Of a DNA stretch of 64,000 nucleotides, positions 9,295 through 17,447 are shown piece by piece. A model generated the notes under the pieces. It saw only the letters and a list, made by a program, of their open reading frames with translations. It did not search any database and had not been told where the DNA came from. Made by a program: the position numbers and the translations under genes. Origin of the DNA: Lachnospiraceae bacterium JLR.KK002 (GTDB taxonomy: Bacteria; Bacillota; Clostridia; Lachnospirales; Lachnospiraceae); assembly GCA_036941025.1 (NCBI GenBank), contig JAYMNP010000001.1, positions 2,688,501 through 2,752,500 of the forward strand, read 5' to 3'. The first letter of the stretch is position 1; the number at the start of each line of letters is the position of its first letter.

Positions 9295-9722
9295 CAGCCT
9301 CTAACCTCCTCGCAGTTTTCTGTGAAATAGCGGATTGGCATACCCCGCTTTTCCGCTTTCTCAATCTCCGCCGCCATCCCCGTGGATATGGTGCCGCCGA
9401 ACACCCATAGCTGCTCGCATTTCCCCAAAAGCACCATCCCCATGAACATACCGATTGCCCGCTCCGCAGGCTTCCCGTCATCCAGGAACTGCGGAAACAA
9501 AAGGTGCGGGGCGAACGGGATCGCGCCGTTCTCCACCGCAAACCTGCTGTACCACCTCGCCTTCTGCGTGTTCCCTGACCTGTCCCCGGCAAACGGGGAG
9601 CATATATAGACAAGCGGCCGGTATGCCCGCTTCGCCGCCTTTTCCTCCTTCTGGATTCCCGATAACGCCGCATGGCTCGTCGGGTCGCTGTATCCCTCGC
9701 TGTTATATCTGCTGATTCCCAT
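9294..9722 (-). CDS. DUF4406/DUF7768-type nucleotide-handling phage protein
   Basis: The product has 142 residues. ATG 9722 (MGISRYNSEG) is preferred because an ATGGAGGT site lies 7 nt upstream; longer in-frame starts would bury that site. The core PLVYICSPFAGDRSGNT plus FGGTISTGMAAEIEKAE resembles the nucleoside 2-deoxyribosyltransferase fold of DUF4406 proteins. These are common beside phage replication genes, and a role in nucleotide salvage or scavenging is only inferred. It overlaps its upstream neighbour by 20 nt. Confidence 0.6.
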   Translation of the reverse strand: MGISRYNSEGYSDPTSHAALSGIQKEEKAAKRAYRPLVYICSPFAGDRSGNTQKARWYSRFAVENGAIPFAPHLLFPQFLDDGKPAERAIGMFMGMVLLGKCEQLWVFGGTISTGMAAEIEKAEKRGMPIRYFTENCEEVRG

Positions 9723-9891
9723 CAACCATACCTCCATTCTGCCTGCGCTGTTCTTTCCGGACCGTGTCCGCAGGCTTGTAAAACGGGCAGTCCCTCCCGC
9801 CAAAGTCATTGTCCTTTAAGCAGGTGCAGACGCCGCCCCTGTTTGCGAAACAGTCGCCGTGTGTCCTGCATTCCGGCATCACATCAGTCAT
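9703..9891 (-). CDS. Small cysteine-rich phage protein
   Basis: The product has 62 residues. Cysteines are spaced C-x4-C (CRTHGDC), C-x-C (CTC) and then C (DCPFY), which suggests a metal-binding or disulfide-linked knuckle. No family is recognised. The stop lies inside the next gene and the start overlaps the previous gene by 8 nt. It is therefore kept as real on operon continuity rather than on function. Confidence 0.55.
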   Translation of the reverse strand: MTDVMPECRTHGDCFANRGGVCTCLKDNDFGGRDCPFYKPADTVRKEQRRQNGGMVDGNQQI

Positions 9892-10180
9892 CTTTTTTCC
9901 CTCCTGAAATCAATCTGATATTCCCCGCCATCCTTTTACGGAGGACTTCCGTTTTGTTGAACTGCGCCCTCCAGTGCCTCCGCTCCGGGGTATCCGCAGG
10001 AAGCGCCTCCTCTATTTCTTTGTACATTTTGCATAGTGCCGCATACCCGTCTGCCATTTCCCGCAGCTCCGAAAGCAGCTCCGCCCTCGTTTCATCAGAG
10101 CAGTATGAATTGATGAGCCTCGCGGCTTTCCTTGCCGCCGGCATCTTGCAGGGGAAGAACGCCTCCACGTTCAGCTCCAT
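9884..10180 (-). CDS. Phage hypothetical protein, helical
   Basis: The product has 98 residues and is predicted largely helical (LLSELREMADGYAALCKMYKEI). It begins MELNVEAFFPCKMPAARKAARL and ends in a basic tail. The function is not recognised. It overlaps the small cysteine-rich gene by 8 nt and follows the DNA polymerase gene by 49 nt. That gap could encode a 15-residue peptide starting with two ATGs, which was not accepted as a gene. Similar small proteins follow the polymerase in related phages. Confidence 0.55.
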   Translation of the reverse strand: MELNVEAFFPCKMPAARKAARLINSYCSDETRAELLSELREMADGYAALCKMYKEIEEALPADTPERRHWRAQFNKTEVLRKRMAGNIRLISGGKKDD

Positions 10181-10229
10181 ATATCCGTCCCGTATTCAAT
10201 CCGCAGCCGTTCCATCATGCACCCCCTGC

Positions 10230-12164
10230 CTAATCCTTCTGGTAAAAATCGCATTCGTAGCCATCCGCCCGGAGCAGCAGCCCTTTCGCCCAGGGCGGCG
10301 TCCTTCCCATCTGTTCACACACAGCCTCCACGGACATCCTCCTGTCTGCCTCGATGATTATCTCGTCATGGATGTGTCCGACAATCGCACAGTTTTTCAG
10401 TGTCTGCATGGCATAGCATAAGATGTCGCGGGCAATGCCCTGCACAAGGTTTTCCACAAACTTTGCACCATAGCTTTCCAGGCGTTCCCATTTCTTTGTG
10501 CCGCCCACACCCATATAGGTGACGGACTCCCCGCCGAAACGGTTCTCCCCGATGCACGGCTTCACATAGGCAAGCCGTCTGCCCGATGGGAGCATGGCGA
10601 ACATCATGCCGCTCTGGTAATCAAACCGGATGCCGTGTGTCTCTGTGGGCATCCTCTTTTTGATGCATTCCTTCGTGGCACGGTCTACATCCCACCATAG
10701 CTGCACGATATTGGGGTTCGCCTCCCGCCAGCTATCCACAAGCGGCTGCAGCTCATCCTCCGTCATTCCCGCCTCCAGTGCGCCCATCGCTTTCAGCGCG
10801 CCGACTGATCCGCCATATCCACAAGACAAAACGGCCTGCTTCCCTTTCTGCCTCAGTTCCGCATTCTCGCCATGCTTCTCCACCCTGCAGTGGAACATCC
10901 TTGACGCTGTTTCACAGTAGATGTCGCCGCCTTTCCCAAACACATCCAGCACCCATTTCTCCCCGGCAAGCCACGCAAGCACCCTCGCCTCGATTGCGGA
11001 AAAGTCCGCCACAATGAACTTCCTGCCGTCCTGCGGCACGAAAGCCGTGCGGATCAGTTCCGAAAGCACCTCTGGCACGGAATCATATAAAATTTCCAGC
11101 GCCTCAAAATCACCGCACCTTACGAGCTCCCTCGCCTGTGCCAGGTCAGGCATTGTGTTTTTATATAAATTCTGCAACTGGATAATGCGCCCGGAGAACC
11201 GCCCCGTCCTGTTAGCTCCGTAGAAGGCAAACATCCCATGCGCACGGCTGTCCGCACACACCGCATTCTCCATTGCCTGGTATTTCTTCACGGAGGATTT
11301 GGCAAGCTGCTGCCGGAGCGTCAGCACTGTTTTCAAAGGTTCCGGCGCATCCTGCAGAAGCCCCGCCACCGCTTTCTTGTCGAGTGAATCCGTCTCTATC
11401 CCATTCTCTGAAAGCCACTGTTTCATCTGCTGCACGGAATTTGGGTTCTCCAGTTCCGTCAGTTCCTGCATGGCGGTTGACAGTTCCGACTTGGAGCGTC
11501 CGTCCATGGCGATTGCCCGTGCGACCATCTCCATATCCACCCCGATGCCCCGGTCGTTGATCTCCTGGTCCTGCCAGTATTCCTCCCACACAAAATCCAG
11601 AACCGGGAACCTGGCAAGCCTCTGCTGTATCTGCATCTCCGCCTCCACATCACGAAAGTTGTATTCCTTAAACCGCTCCCATTTCTCCCTGTCATGTTCC
11701 GGCAGATTCCGCGTCCTGCCGCCATTCGTCTTGGTCGGCTTGCACGGGACGCAGAAATACCGGATCAGGTCCTTTCCCTCTGACAGCTTCTGCTTTTCCA
11801 GCCCAAGCACTGCGCCCACATTTTCCAAAGACAGCGGAAGGCCAAGCGTGGCCGACCAGACCATGGAGCATTTCCAGGACTCCGGCTCCAGCCATTCCCC
11901 AAGGTAATTTGATAAGCACACCCTCTCGAACATGGCATTGAACGCCCATTTGATGACAGACTCATCTGAGAGTGCAGCCAGGATATCCGCAGGGATTTCC
12001 TCCCCGCAGGCAACATCGACCACCTCCACTTCACCGCCGTCCACGCTGAACCCAAATAACAGAATCTCAAAATTCGGCGAGGAAGAATATTTGTAAACGC
12101 CGCATTTGGATAAATCCACATCGCTGTACGTTTCAATGTCAATTTCTATAGAATTCAATTCCAC
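10230..12164 (-). CDS. Phage DNA polymerase, family A with 3'-5' exonuclease
   Basis: The product has 644 residues. The N-terminal exonuclease carries IDIETYSDVDL (DxE, about residues 7-17) and WAFNAMFERVCL. The polymerase has motif A VADFSAIEARVLAWLAG, motif B RQKGKQAVLSCGYGG and motif C VGHIHDEIIIE (HDE). All three catalytic motifs look intact. It replicates the phage genome and lacks a 5'-3' exonuclease domain, as phage enzymes do. The start is ambiguous: GTG 12164 lies close to AAAGGAG, and TTG two codons later has better spacing. Confidence 0.93.
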   Translation of the reverse strand: MELNSIEIDIETYSDVDLSKCGVYKYSSSPNFEILLFGFSVDGGEVEVVDVACGEEIPADILAALSDESVIKWAFNAMFERVCLSNYLGEWLEPESWKCSMVWSATLGLPLSLENVGAVLGLEKQKLSEGKDLIRYFCVPCKPTKTNGGRTRNLPEHDREKWERFKEYNFRDVEAEMQIQQRLARFPVLDFVWEEYWQDQEINDRGIGVDMEMVARAIAMDGRSKSELSTAMQELTELENPNSVQQMKQWLSENGIETDSLDKKAVAGLLQDAPEPLKTVLTLRQQLAKSSVKKYQAMENAVCADSRAHGMFAFYGANRTGRFSGRIIQLQNLYKNTMPDLAQARELVRCGDFEALEILYDSVPEVLSELIRTAFVPQDGRKFIVADFSAIEARVLAWLAGEKWVLDVFGKGGDIYCETASRMFHCRVEKHGENAELRQKGKQAVLSCGYGGSVGALKAMGALEAGMTEDELQPLVDSWREANPNIVQLWWDVDRATKECIKKRMPTETHGIRFDYQSGMMFAMLPSGRRLAYVKPCIGENRFGGESVTYMGVGGTKKWERLESYGAKFVENLVQGIARDILCYAMQTLKNCAIVGHIHDEIIIEADRRMSVEAVCEQMGRTPPWAKGLLLRADGYECDFYQKD

Positions 12165-12250
12165 CAGCTCCTTTCACCGCCTTAAGGGCGGCAGGGAAAA
12201 GGCAGATGCCCGTTCCCCACCACCCGGCGACTGTGCTTTTCTCTATCTGG

Positions 12251-12817
12251 TTACGACAGGAAATCCTCCTCTTCCTCATCCGCAAAATCGTCCTCCGCAC
12301 GGGACTTCCCGCCCAAAGGCTCCCCGTCACGGATTTTCTGTAAATTGTTCAGCCCGCAGGCGATACCCTTATTCCCGTTGGAATTGAAAGCATAGAAATT
12401 GATGCTCGCCCTGCCGTACACACCGCTGTACACCTCGGACGTATCAATAATTGGCTGGCGGTCCGCATCCACGATGCCGGGAGCCGTGGTGCTGTTGGCA
12501 TTGACGAAATAAGAATCCGCATAAGCCTCATCATCCGGGCGCTCCGTATCCCCGTCACGCAGCGGGGTCTTCAGCACGGAAAGCGCAGGGACGCTCCTGC
12601 CGTTCCCCTTCAGCTTCGCCTCGCCCTCATGGTAGGCCGCTTCAATCGCAGCCTCGATTTTTGCAATGGTCTTTTTGTCAGATTTCGGGATGATGAGCGA
12701 TACAGAGTATTTTGGCTCACCTCCGTTAATTGCCTTTGGGGTCCACACATTTGCATAGCTCCACCGGGTGTTCGGCCCTGTGATTACTTTTGTTGGATTC
12801 TTGGCTGTGTTTGACAT
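12251..12817 (-). CDS. DUF2815 protein, probable ssDNA-binding protein
   Basis: The product has 188 residues with the DUF2815 pattern: N-terminal TKVITGPNTRWSYANVW, central SLIIPKSDKKTIAKIE, and a strongly acidic C-terminal tail (RAEDDFADEEEEDFLS). An acidic tail and OB-like core are features of phage single-strand binding proteins such as T7 gp2.5. The constant neighbours, DNA polymerase downstream and DUF2800 upstream, also point to replication or recombination. The binding role is inferred. Confidence 0.8.
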   Translation of the reverse strand: MSNTAKNPTKVITGPNTRWSYANVWTPKAINGGEPKYSVSLIIPKSDKKTIAKIEAAIEAAYHEGEAKLKGNGRSVPALSVLKTPLRDGDTERPDDEAYADSYFVNANSTTAPGIVDADRQPIIDTSEVYSGVYGRASINFYAFNSNGNKGIACGLNNLQKIRDGEPLGGKSRAEDDFADEEEEDFLS

Positions 12818-12833
12818 ATGATTTTCCTCCTGA

Positions 12834-13955
12834 CTAATCTTCCTTGAACTCTTCCTGCGCCGTGTTCATCTCCGGCCTCTTGTCGCTCTCCGGGACTAAC
12901 GCAGGCTTGCCCTGCGGCTTCTCCACAAGGCCCTTCAAAATCTCTGCAAACTTCTTCTTTCCGAGCAGCTTCTCCATGGCCGTGATGCCTAACAGCTTCG
13001 GCTCATACGGGTCGAAGCCCGCCTTCTTCACGGTATCCGCCACGGCATCCTCATCCGTATATTTCCGGTTGGACCTTCCGGCCACAACCTTGAACCCGGC
13101 ATACTTCACGCCGGAGAGCGCCTGCTGTAATGCAAACTCCTTCACATCTGCCGCCCATGCCGCCAGCTCATCCGCTTTCACGAGGATAGCCGCGATCTCG
13201 TCATCCTCCAGCGTGGCGGGCATCTCAAAGTCATATTTGGCAAGTTCCAGGTTGTACTCCGCCCGTTTCCTGCAGACCGCCTTCGCCTTGCAGAACCGGC
13301 AGTGTTCCCCTGCGCAGAACTCCCCCTCCCCGGCATAGGCCAGTTTCGCCTTTTCTGCCAGCTCGCCCACCGCCCATTTAAGAAGGTCATCCTTCGCCAT
13401 GACATACACGCTGACATTCTCCCGGCGCGGCTGGTAGATTGCCATACGGACGGTGTCAATGTCATAAATGCCGTCAAACAGCTCCAGCGCGCCCAGGGCA
13501 TACAGCATCATCTGCGGGTTCCCCTCGGCGGAAACCTCCACGCCCTTGCCGTGCTTGTAGTCGATGATATACAGCGTACCGTCTGCGATGATGACACAGT
13601 CGCCAGTGCCGAAACCCTCCTCCACATACCGGGAGAAGTCCAACCGCTGCTCGATCAGCACAACCGGGTCTTTGCACTCCTGCTTTGCCTCTTCCACCAG
13701 GGATAGGACATAATCCGCATACCCGCAGGCGCATTCCTCCATCTCCTCATCGTAGAAGGAAAGCCCCTCCGTCGGGTCTTCGGTTTCCATGCCGAGGGAC
13801 AGCTTCAGCTTGTGTTCGCACAGGCTGTGGGCGTCGGTGCCCTGCTGCGCGTATTCGCTGCCCGTGTCCTCATAGTTCTCGCAGAGCCTTGCCGACGGCG
13901 GGCAGGCAAGCCACCGGTGGCTGGAGGATGCTGACAGTAAAGCGTGTCTCCCCAT
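12834..13955 (-). CDS. DUF2800 RecB-like nuclease
   Basis: The product has 373 residues from ATG 13955, whose TGATG junction with the upstream stop and nearby GCGGAGG decide the start. The N-terminus HALLSASSSHRWLACPPSARL is the DUF2800 signature. A PD-(D/E)XK core is visible as GFGTGDCVIIADGTLYIIDY followed by KHGKG. Cysteines FCAGEHCRFCKAKAVC form a four-cysteine set typical of iron-sulfur-containing RecB/Cas4-like nucleases. It is probably a recombination exonuclease working with the adjacent DUF2815 protein. Confidence 0.82.
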   Translation of the reverse strand: MGRHALLSASSSHRWLACPPSARLCENYEDTGSEYAQQGTDAHSLCEHKLKLSLGMETEDPTEGLSFYDEEMEECACGYADYVLSLVEEAKQECKDPVVLIEQRLDFSRYVEEGFGTGDCVIIADGTLYIIDYKHGKGVEVSAEGNPQMMLYALGALELFDGIYDIDTVRMAIYQPRRENVSVYVMAKDDLLKWAVGELAEKAKLAYAGEGEFCAGEHCRFCKAKAVCRKRAEYNLELAKYDFEMPATLEDDEIAAILVKADELAAWAADVKEFALQQALSGVKYAGFKVVAGRSNRKYTDEDAVADTVKKAGFDPYEPKLLGITAMEKLLGKKKFAEILKGLVEKPQGKPALVPESDKRPEMNTAQEEFKED

Positions 13956-14323
13956 CACAGCACCTCCGCTTCCGCAAGCAGCGCCGCATATTCCGCCGGG
14001 TCGATCTCCGACAGCTTATCCGCACCGTGCTTATTCAGCAGCTCCCTCACTTCCTCCGTGTGTCCTGTGCGGGACTTCTCCGCCAGCACTGCGCGGACTT
14101 CCTCCAGCGTCAGCGGCTTCTTCTCCGGCTCCTGCTTTGCCACAGGCTTTTCCTCTTTCTTTGCCGCCTTCCCAGCCTTTCCCGCTTTTTCCGGCTCCTT
14201 TGTATCTGTCCTCCCTGCTTCCGCAGCACCGTTGTCCGCCACTGCATCCGCAACAGCCTGTAAGCTGTCGGCAAGGGAACGCAGGTCCCCTATGACGTCA
14301 AGCAGTAACTTCACTTTTCCCAT
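13955..14323 (-). CDS. Phage hypothetical protein with Lys/Ala/Glu-rich linker
   Basis: The product has 122 residues from ATG 14323, where AAGGAGG lies 7 nt upstream. It has a helical N-terminus (VKLLLDVIGDLRSLADSLQ), a low-complexity Ala/Lys/Glu linker, and a C-terminal domain (LTLEEVRAVLAEKSRTGHT) resembling an rRNA biogenesis or SAP-like helical hairpin found in phage proteins. The function is unknown. Its stop overlaps the DUF2800 start and its start lies inside the 3' end of the upstream small gene. Confidence 0.6.
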   Translation of the reverse strand: MGKVKLLLDVIGDLRSLADSLQAVADAVADNGAAEAGRTDTKEPEKAGKAGKAAKKEEKPVAKQEPEKKPLTLEEVRAVLAEKSRTGHTEEVRELLNKHGADKLSEIDPAEYAALLAEAEVL

Positions 14324-14516
14324 GTACGTTTCCTCCTTCCATGACTTCACTCACTGCCAGCTCCCGGACGGAATCGCCCGGAACGATGATGGCCACCCTC
14401 CGCTTCTCCCCAAGGAGGAAGCGTAAGAAACGCTCCCTCACGGAGATATGGCGGCAGCTCACAATCCCGCCGGATGCCGGTTCCTTTGAAACACTGATCC
14501 TCAACGTGTGTTCCAT
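14298..14516 (-). CDS. Small conserved phage protein
   Basis: The product has 72 residues. Three in-frame ATGs are present; ATG 14516 (MEHTLRISV) is best because GGAGG lies 8 nt upstream and overlaps the earlier ATGs. The residues VRERFLRFLLGEKRRVAIIVPGDSV suggest a compact alpha/beta fold. No function is assigned. It overlaps the next gene by 26 nt, and such proteins commonly open phage replication operons in Firmicutes. Confidence 0.55.
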   Translation of the reverse strand: MEHTLRISVSKEPASGGIVSCRHISVRERFLRFLLGEKRRVAIIVPGDSVRELAVSEVMEGGNVHGKSEVTA

Positions 14517-14600
14517 GCCCATAACCTCCATTTCCGAAGGGCGGCTGTTTTCATGCCCTTCACTATACGGAGATTTTGAGGGGTGTTCGGCGGGGTGTTT

Positions 14601-14987
14601 TTAGAAAAACTTTTTAAATTTTTTCCGGGCCGCAGATATCGTTTCTGAGACCACGCTGTGATGCACGCCTTCCTTACGCGCAATCTCGTTGACGGACATA
14701 CCGCCCGCCAGCATCAGAATCCGCCTGCGCTGCACTTCCGACAGCCCGTCCAATGCCTGGGCGATACGCTCCGTGTCCATTTCACGCTCCATCTTCGTTT
14801 CCGGCGTTTCCATGTCAGAATACGCTGCACCTTCGAACTGCGCTGCATCCAGCGAATAACAGTGGTAACGTTCCCTGCGGGAAAGGTTGTCCTCCAGCCG
14901 CCTGTCCTCAATGATGACGGCACCGATGGATTCCTCCACCTCAACCTCTGATACAGTCCCATCCGCAAATTCATATTTAATTTTCAT
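14601..14987 (-). CDS. Sigma-70 region 4-like regulator
   Basis: The product has 128 residues. The C-terminal ~60 residues read ALDGLSEVQRRRILMLAGG, then NEIARKEGVHHSVVSETISA, a clear sigma region 4 helix-turn-helix. The N-terminal half is a variable domain starting KIKYEFADGTVSEVEV. Such proteins open replication operons in phages and ICEs and likely control early transcription. A ~28-nt inverted repeat lies 18 nt upstream of the start. Region 2 is missing, so it cannot act as a complete sigma factor alone. Confidence 0.65.
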   Translation of the reverse strand: MKIKYEFADGTVSEVEVEESIGAVIIEDRRLEDNLSRRERYHCYSLDAAQFEGAAYSDMETPETKMEREMDTERIAQALDGLSEVQRRRILMLAGGMSVNEIARKEGVHHSVVSETISAARKKFKKFF

Positions 14988-15004
14988 TCAGATTCCCTCC
15001 AGTT

Positions 15005-15032
15005 CTTGAAATTTGGTTAAACAATTTTCAAG
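15005..15032. promoter_or_regulatory. Inverted repeat upstream of the sigma-like phage gene
   Basis: CTTGAAATTT and AATTTTCAAG form a near-perfect 10-bp inverted repeat separated by 8 nt. The site starts 18 bp before the start codon at 14987, a position suitable for a repressor operator. The binding protein is unknown. Confidence 0.4.
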
Positions 15033-15390
15033 ACCAGAGGGGCGGCGCACGGCCCCTGAACGGCGGCTGATGCCTACAGCCGAAAGCGCAAAAAAAGCGC
15101 ACCCGAAGAATTCCAGGTGCGCCTGTCATAAAAACATTGTATCCTTTTGTAATCTGTTGGGAAAAGAGATAGAAATGTGTCGAATAAAAAAATTCCACAG
15201 TCCCCCTTGAGGCTGCTGTATATACAGAAAAAATATGATATTCGGCCATGGGTGCAGGGAGCCAGCTCCCTGCTCGTGCCATGCCCACTTCCTCCGGGGC
15301 ATTATCCTTCCATGCCTCATAGGACTCTTCCGTGACATTCATTGTGAATTCTTCGTTTCCTGACTTGATCCTGATGATTTTTTCAGACAT
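15028..15390 (-). CDS. Hypothetical phage early protein, 3' end doubtful
   Basis: The first ~38 codons look genuine: ATG 15390 has an AAAGGAACG site and encodes MSEKIIRIKSGNEEFTMN followed by an acidic helix. The rest has odd composition (FFYSTHFYLFSQQ, then an Arg/Pro/Cys-rich tail) and the frame reads straight through a strong terminator hairpin at 15090-15122. The gene is therefore probably truncated or frameshifted after about residue 40. No function is recognised. Confidence 0.35.
   Translation of the reverse strand: MSEKIIRIKSGNEEFTMNVTEESYEAWKDNAPEEVGMARAGSWLPAPMAEYHIFSVYTAASRGTVEFFYSTHFYLFSQQITKGYNVFMTGAPGILRVRFFCAFGCRHQPPFRGRAPPLWS
15090..15122 (-). terminator. Rho-independent terminator, minus strand
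   Basis: GCGCACC and GGTGCGC form a 7-bp stem on an 11-13 nt loop. On the minus strand the stem is followed by seven Ts. It ends transcription coming from the 15390 gene, before the sigma-like regulator's promoter region. Confidence 0.75.
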
Positions 15391-15464
15391 AAAAGCGTTC
15401 CTTTCTTTACGCCTTCGTAAAGCCAGAAACGCTTCTATTTTTGATATGAAATTGATTTAAAATG

Positions 15465-15518
15465 GAAAAATGGCCGGAGTAAGCTAAGGCTCATTGTCTC
15501 TAGCTTCACTCCGGCCAT
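15465..15518 (-). terminator. Long hairpin terminator after the Com-like gene
   Basis: ATGGCCGGAGT and ACTCCGGCCAT pair, extended by AGCTA/TAGCT, around a ~14-nt loop. On the minus strand it is followed by TTTTTCC. It lies 45 nt beyond the Com-like gene ending at 15563. Confidence 0.7.
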
Positions 15519-15562
15519 TCGTGACTCGATGTCCCCTGGTCCCACTCGCTCGGTAGTAAGTC

Positions 15563-15715
15563 TTATTTAGCTGTCTCCGTGACCTGTAGTAGCCATTCCA
15601 ATTTGACTATCCTCCCGCATTCAGGGCATCGTACCTTTAAAACTACACGCCCTCCCGCGGTGGCAATAATATCGCAGATCCGTCCTTTGCAAGCGGGGCA
15701 TCTGACCATACACAT
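15563..15715 (-). CDS. Com-like zinc-ribbon protein 1
   Basis: The product has 50 residues from ATG 15715, decided by GGAGGT 7 nt upstream. Two CxxC knuckles (CPACKGRIC and CPECGRIV) about 25 residues apart match the zinc-ribbon of Mu Com-like translational activators. In phage Mu, Com allows translation of the mom DNA-modification gene; here no mom-like gene is adjacent, so the target is unknown. A second gene of the same type lies 160 nt upstream. Confidence 0.65.
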   Translation of the reverse strand: MCMVRCPACKGRICDIIATAGGRVVLKVRCPECGRIVKLEWLLQVTETAK

Positions 15716-15875
15716 ACCGTATACCTCCACAGCCTGTTTTGGATGACAAAGCCATGTTATGCACTCAGCATAAAATGTCCCATCGGTGGAAATTACCAAA
15801 AATTTCCATTGCCTGTTACCAGTATGGCCCGGAATGCCGCCCCTTAATCACGGAATGCATAAAAAAACAGCAGAA

Positions 15876-16058
15876 TCACCTCCGCCGTTTTTTCCTCTCA
15901 TATATGCCCGCCTCTATCCCTTCCGGGCCGAAGTGCAGCCTTACCAGTTTTCCGCAGTGCTGGCATTTGATCTCAAGGACCGTCCACTCCGTCTCTGTTC
16001 CCTCATCGTCCAAAATGCGCCGCCTGCATTTGGGGTTGGGGCATCTGATCACTTCCAT
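15876..16058 (-). CDS. Com-like zinc-ribbon protein 2
   Basis: The product has 60 residues and starts at ATG 16058 behind AAAGGAGGCGG. CPNPKCRRRIL and CQHCGKLVRL supply two cysteine pairs (C-x4-C and C-x2-C) in a Com-like zinc ribbon. The tail is basic (YERKKRRR), consistent with nucleic-acid binding. It is similar in layout to the next gene and probably arose by duplication. The role is inferred from the fold only. Confidence 0.65.
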   Translation of the reverse strand: MEVIRCPNPKCRRRILDDEGTETEWTVLEIKCQHCGKLVRLHFGPEGIEAGIYERKKRRR

Positions 16059-16142
16059 CTGCCACCGCCTCCTTTACATTCAGGCCAGTAACCGGCCTTA
16101 TTTTATGACATCCACCACCGCCTCCCCGCACTAATATGTAAT

Positions 16143-16174
16143 AAGGGAACCAGCCCGTCTCTGCCAGTTCCCTT
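16143..16174. terminator. Bidirectional terminator hairpin
   Basis: AAGGGAAC and GTTCCCTT form the stem, with TTTT after it on the plus strand and TTATTA on the minus strand. It lies 31 nt beyond the 16205 gene and closes the four-gene minus-strand cluster at 16.2-19.2 kb. Confidence 0.65.
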
Positions 16175-16204
16175 TTATCGTTTGTGCATTATTGGTTTTT
16201 CTTC

Positions 16205-16723
16205 TTATGCCCTCGCGTCAAACCCGCCCTGCATTTCCACCGCCCCGGCATTTATCTCCTGCCTTGCCACATGGTACGCATCATAGTAGGCAGCCTTCAA
16301 AGCCCCGTGTACCTGCGTCTCCGCCTTCGACTCCTTCTCATGCCAGCCCACGCCCGCCGTATAGGTCAGTACCTCGTCACCGTTCCCGTCATACACATGG
16401 ACTCCCCCGGACTGGAACTTAGCTTCATACAGCTCCCCGAACAGAAGACGCAGCCACCGTTCATCCGCCTCACGTATTTCCTTCATATCAGCCATTTCCT
16501 GATTGAGTTTCCCCATCAGCGCCGCCCTGTCCGGTGCGACTTTGGCGACCTCGCTTTTCCGCAGGGCGAGGAACTTATTCCCCATATAGATGCCCTGCGC
16601 CGCATCTTCCCTGGCGTATCCGGCTATCTGCTCCCGGAGGGAATCGGACAGCTTCCAGTCCTTCTTGGATGATGCTTTGGGGATGTCCGCTTGATGGATT
16701 TTTGCTATTCCTGTTATATTCAT
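16205..16723 (-). CDS. Unknown protein, last gene of DUF6033-like cluster
   Basis: The product has 172 residues. It begins MNITGIAKIHQADIP, sharing an MNI-x-GI start with the next upstream gene. The central part is helical (LNQEMADMKEIREADERW) and the C-terminal part reads GGVHVYDGNGDEVLTYT, like a small beta hairpin. There is no signal peptide or membrane segment. It is the last of four same-strand genes each with its own strong ribosome site. The function is not recognised, and assignment to a DUF6033-like group is tentative. Confidence 0.6.
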   Translation of the reverse strand: MNITGIAKIHQADIPKASSKKDWKLSDSLREQIAGYAREDAAQGIYMGNKFLALRKSEVAKVAPDRAALMGKLNQEMADMKEIREADERWLRLLFGELYEAKFQSGGVHVYDGNGDEVLTYTAGVGWHEKESKAETQVHGALKAAYYDAYHVARQEINAGAVEMQGGFDARA

Positions 16724-16816
16724 TTAAGTCTCCTCTCTCTGTTTTGCCGGAACGCCGGGGATGCCCGCCCTGCCTTGTTGGGCTGTGGGTTATCGGGGAT
16801 ATACAGCCGATGGAAT

Positions 16817-17362
16817 TTATTTCTTGTTCATGAAATCCCAATACGCCTGCATACTGTACTGGTAATATGCCGCAGCTTTTTTCTGGCTCAACAGCTTCAT
16901 GTCACTGATTTGTTTCTGGAACATATCCATGAAATTTGTCCTATCGTGCAATCCCATCATTCCCGTTTCAGGCGGTAATGATGTAAGCCCTCCATTCTTA
17001 TCTACACCCATATAGGATTCCAATGCTGTCATTTCCACTAATGAAGCATTCCGGGGATTTATCTTGTTGATATGTATGGTCTGCTCAAATTCATTCCCAT
17101 TCTCATCAACACCTTTTGCAATCACAGTCGGATCATCCTCTGTTGAGCCTTCCGCATATTTGATGTAGAAAGACAGCCCTGTCCCGTTACCGCCAGAGTA
17201 CAGCATATCATCCGTTTTCATATAGACAATAGATGTATGTGGCTTTGCGCCTGCCACATTGTTTACCTGCTCCGCAAAACTCCTTCCTGCCGCATTCTGC
17301 TGTGCCTTTCTTGCTCCCTGCCATGCCGGATATCCTGCTGTTCCTATTCCGTTAATATTCAT
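16817..17362 (-). CDS. Unknown protein with MNINGI start, third gene of cluster
   Basis: The product has 181 residues from ATG 17362, chosen for ATGGAGG upstream; an in-frame extension to 17452 would translate the conserved hairpin element and is rejected. It starts MNINGIGTAGYPAWQGARKAQQ. The middle is beta-rich (TSIVYMKTDDMLYSGG, GVDENGNEFEQTIHINKI) and the end is helical (DMFQKQISDMKLLSQKKAAA). There is no signal peptide. The function is unknown. A two-hairpin RNA element lies 30 nt before the start codon. Confidence 0.65.
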   Translation of the reverse strand: MNINGIGTAGYPAWQGARKAQQNAAGRSFAEQVNNVAGAKPHTSIVYMKTDDMLYSGGNGTGLSFYIKYAEGSTEDDPTVIAKGVDENGNEFEQTIHINKINPRNASLVEMTALESYMGVDKNGGLTSLPPETGMMGLHDRTNFMDMFQKQISDMKLLSQKKAAAYYQYSMQAYWDFMNKK

Positions 17363-17392
17363 TTTTTCAAATCCTCCATTATTTTTATTATT

Positions 17393-17447
17393 GCGGTTCC
17401 TCTGTCGTTCAGAGCCGCATCCGCTCCCTCGTAATAAGTCCGAGCGG
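17393..17447 (-). ncRNA. Two-hairpin 5'UTR element, copy B
   Basis: On the minus strand, CCGCTC pairs with GAGCGG around a 15-nt loop GGACTTATTACGAGG. After two bases, GCGGCTC pairs with GAACCGC (one mismatch) around a 12-nt loop TGAACGACAGAG. Copy A at 18314-18369 has the same loop lengths and nearly the same loops but different stem bases, which preserve pairing. It lies 30 nt upstream of the 17362 start codon, suggesting a leader RNA controlling translation. Confidence 0.6.

Noticed and set aside
10172..10219. A 15-codon frame with two ATGs between the polymerase gene and the next phage gene
   Set aside because: It is too short to support as a gene and has only a weak ribosome site.
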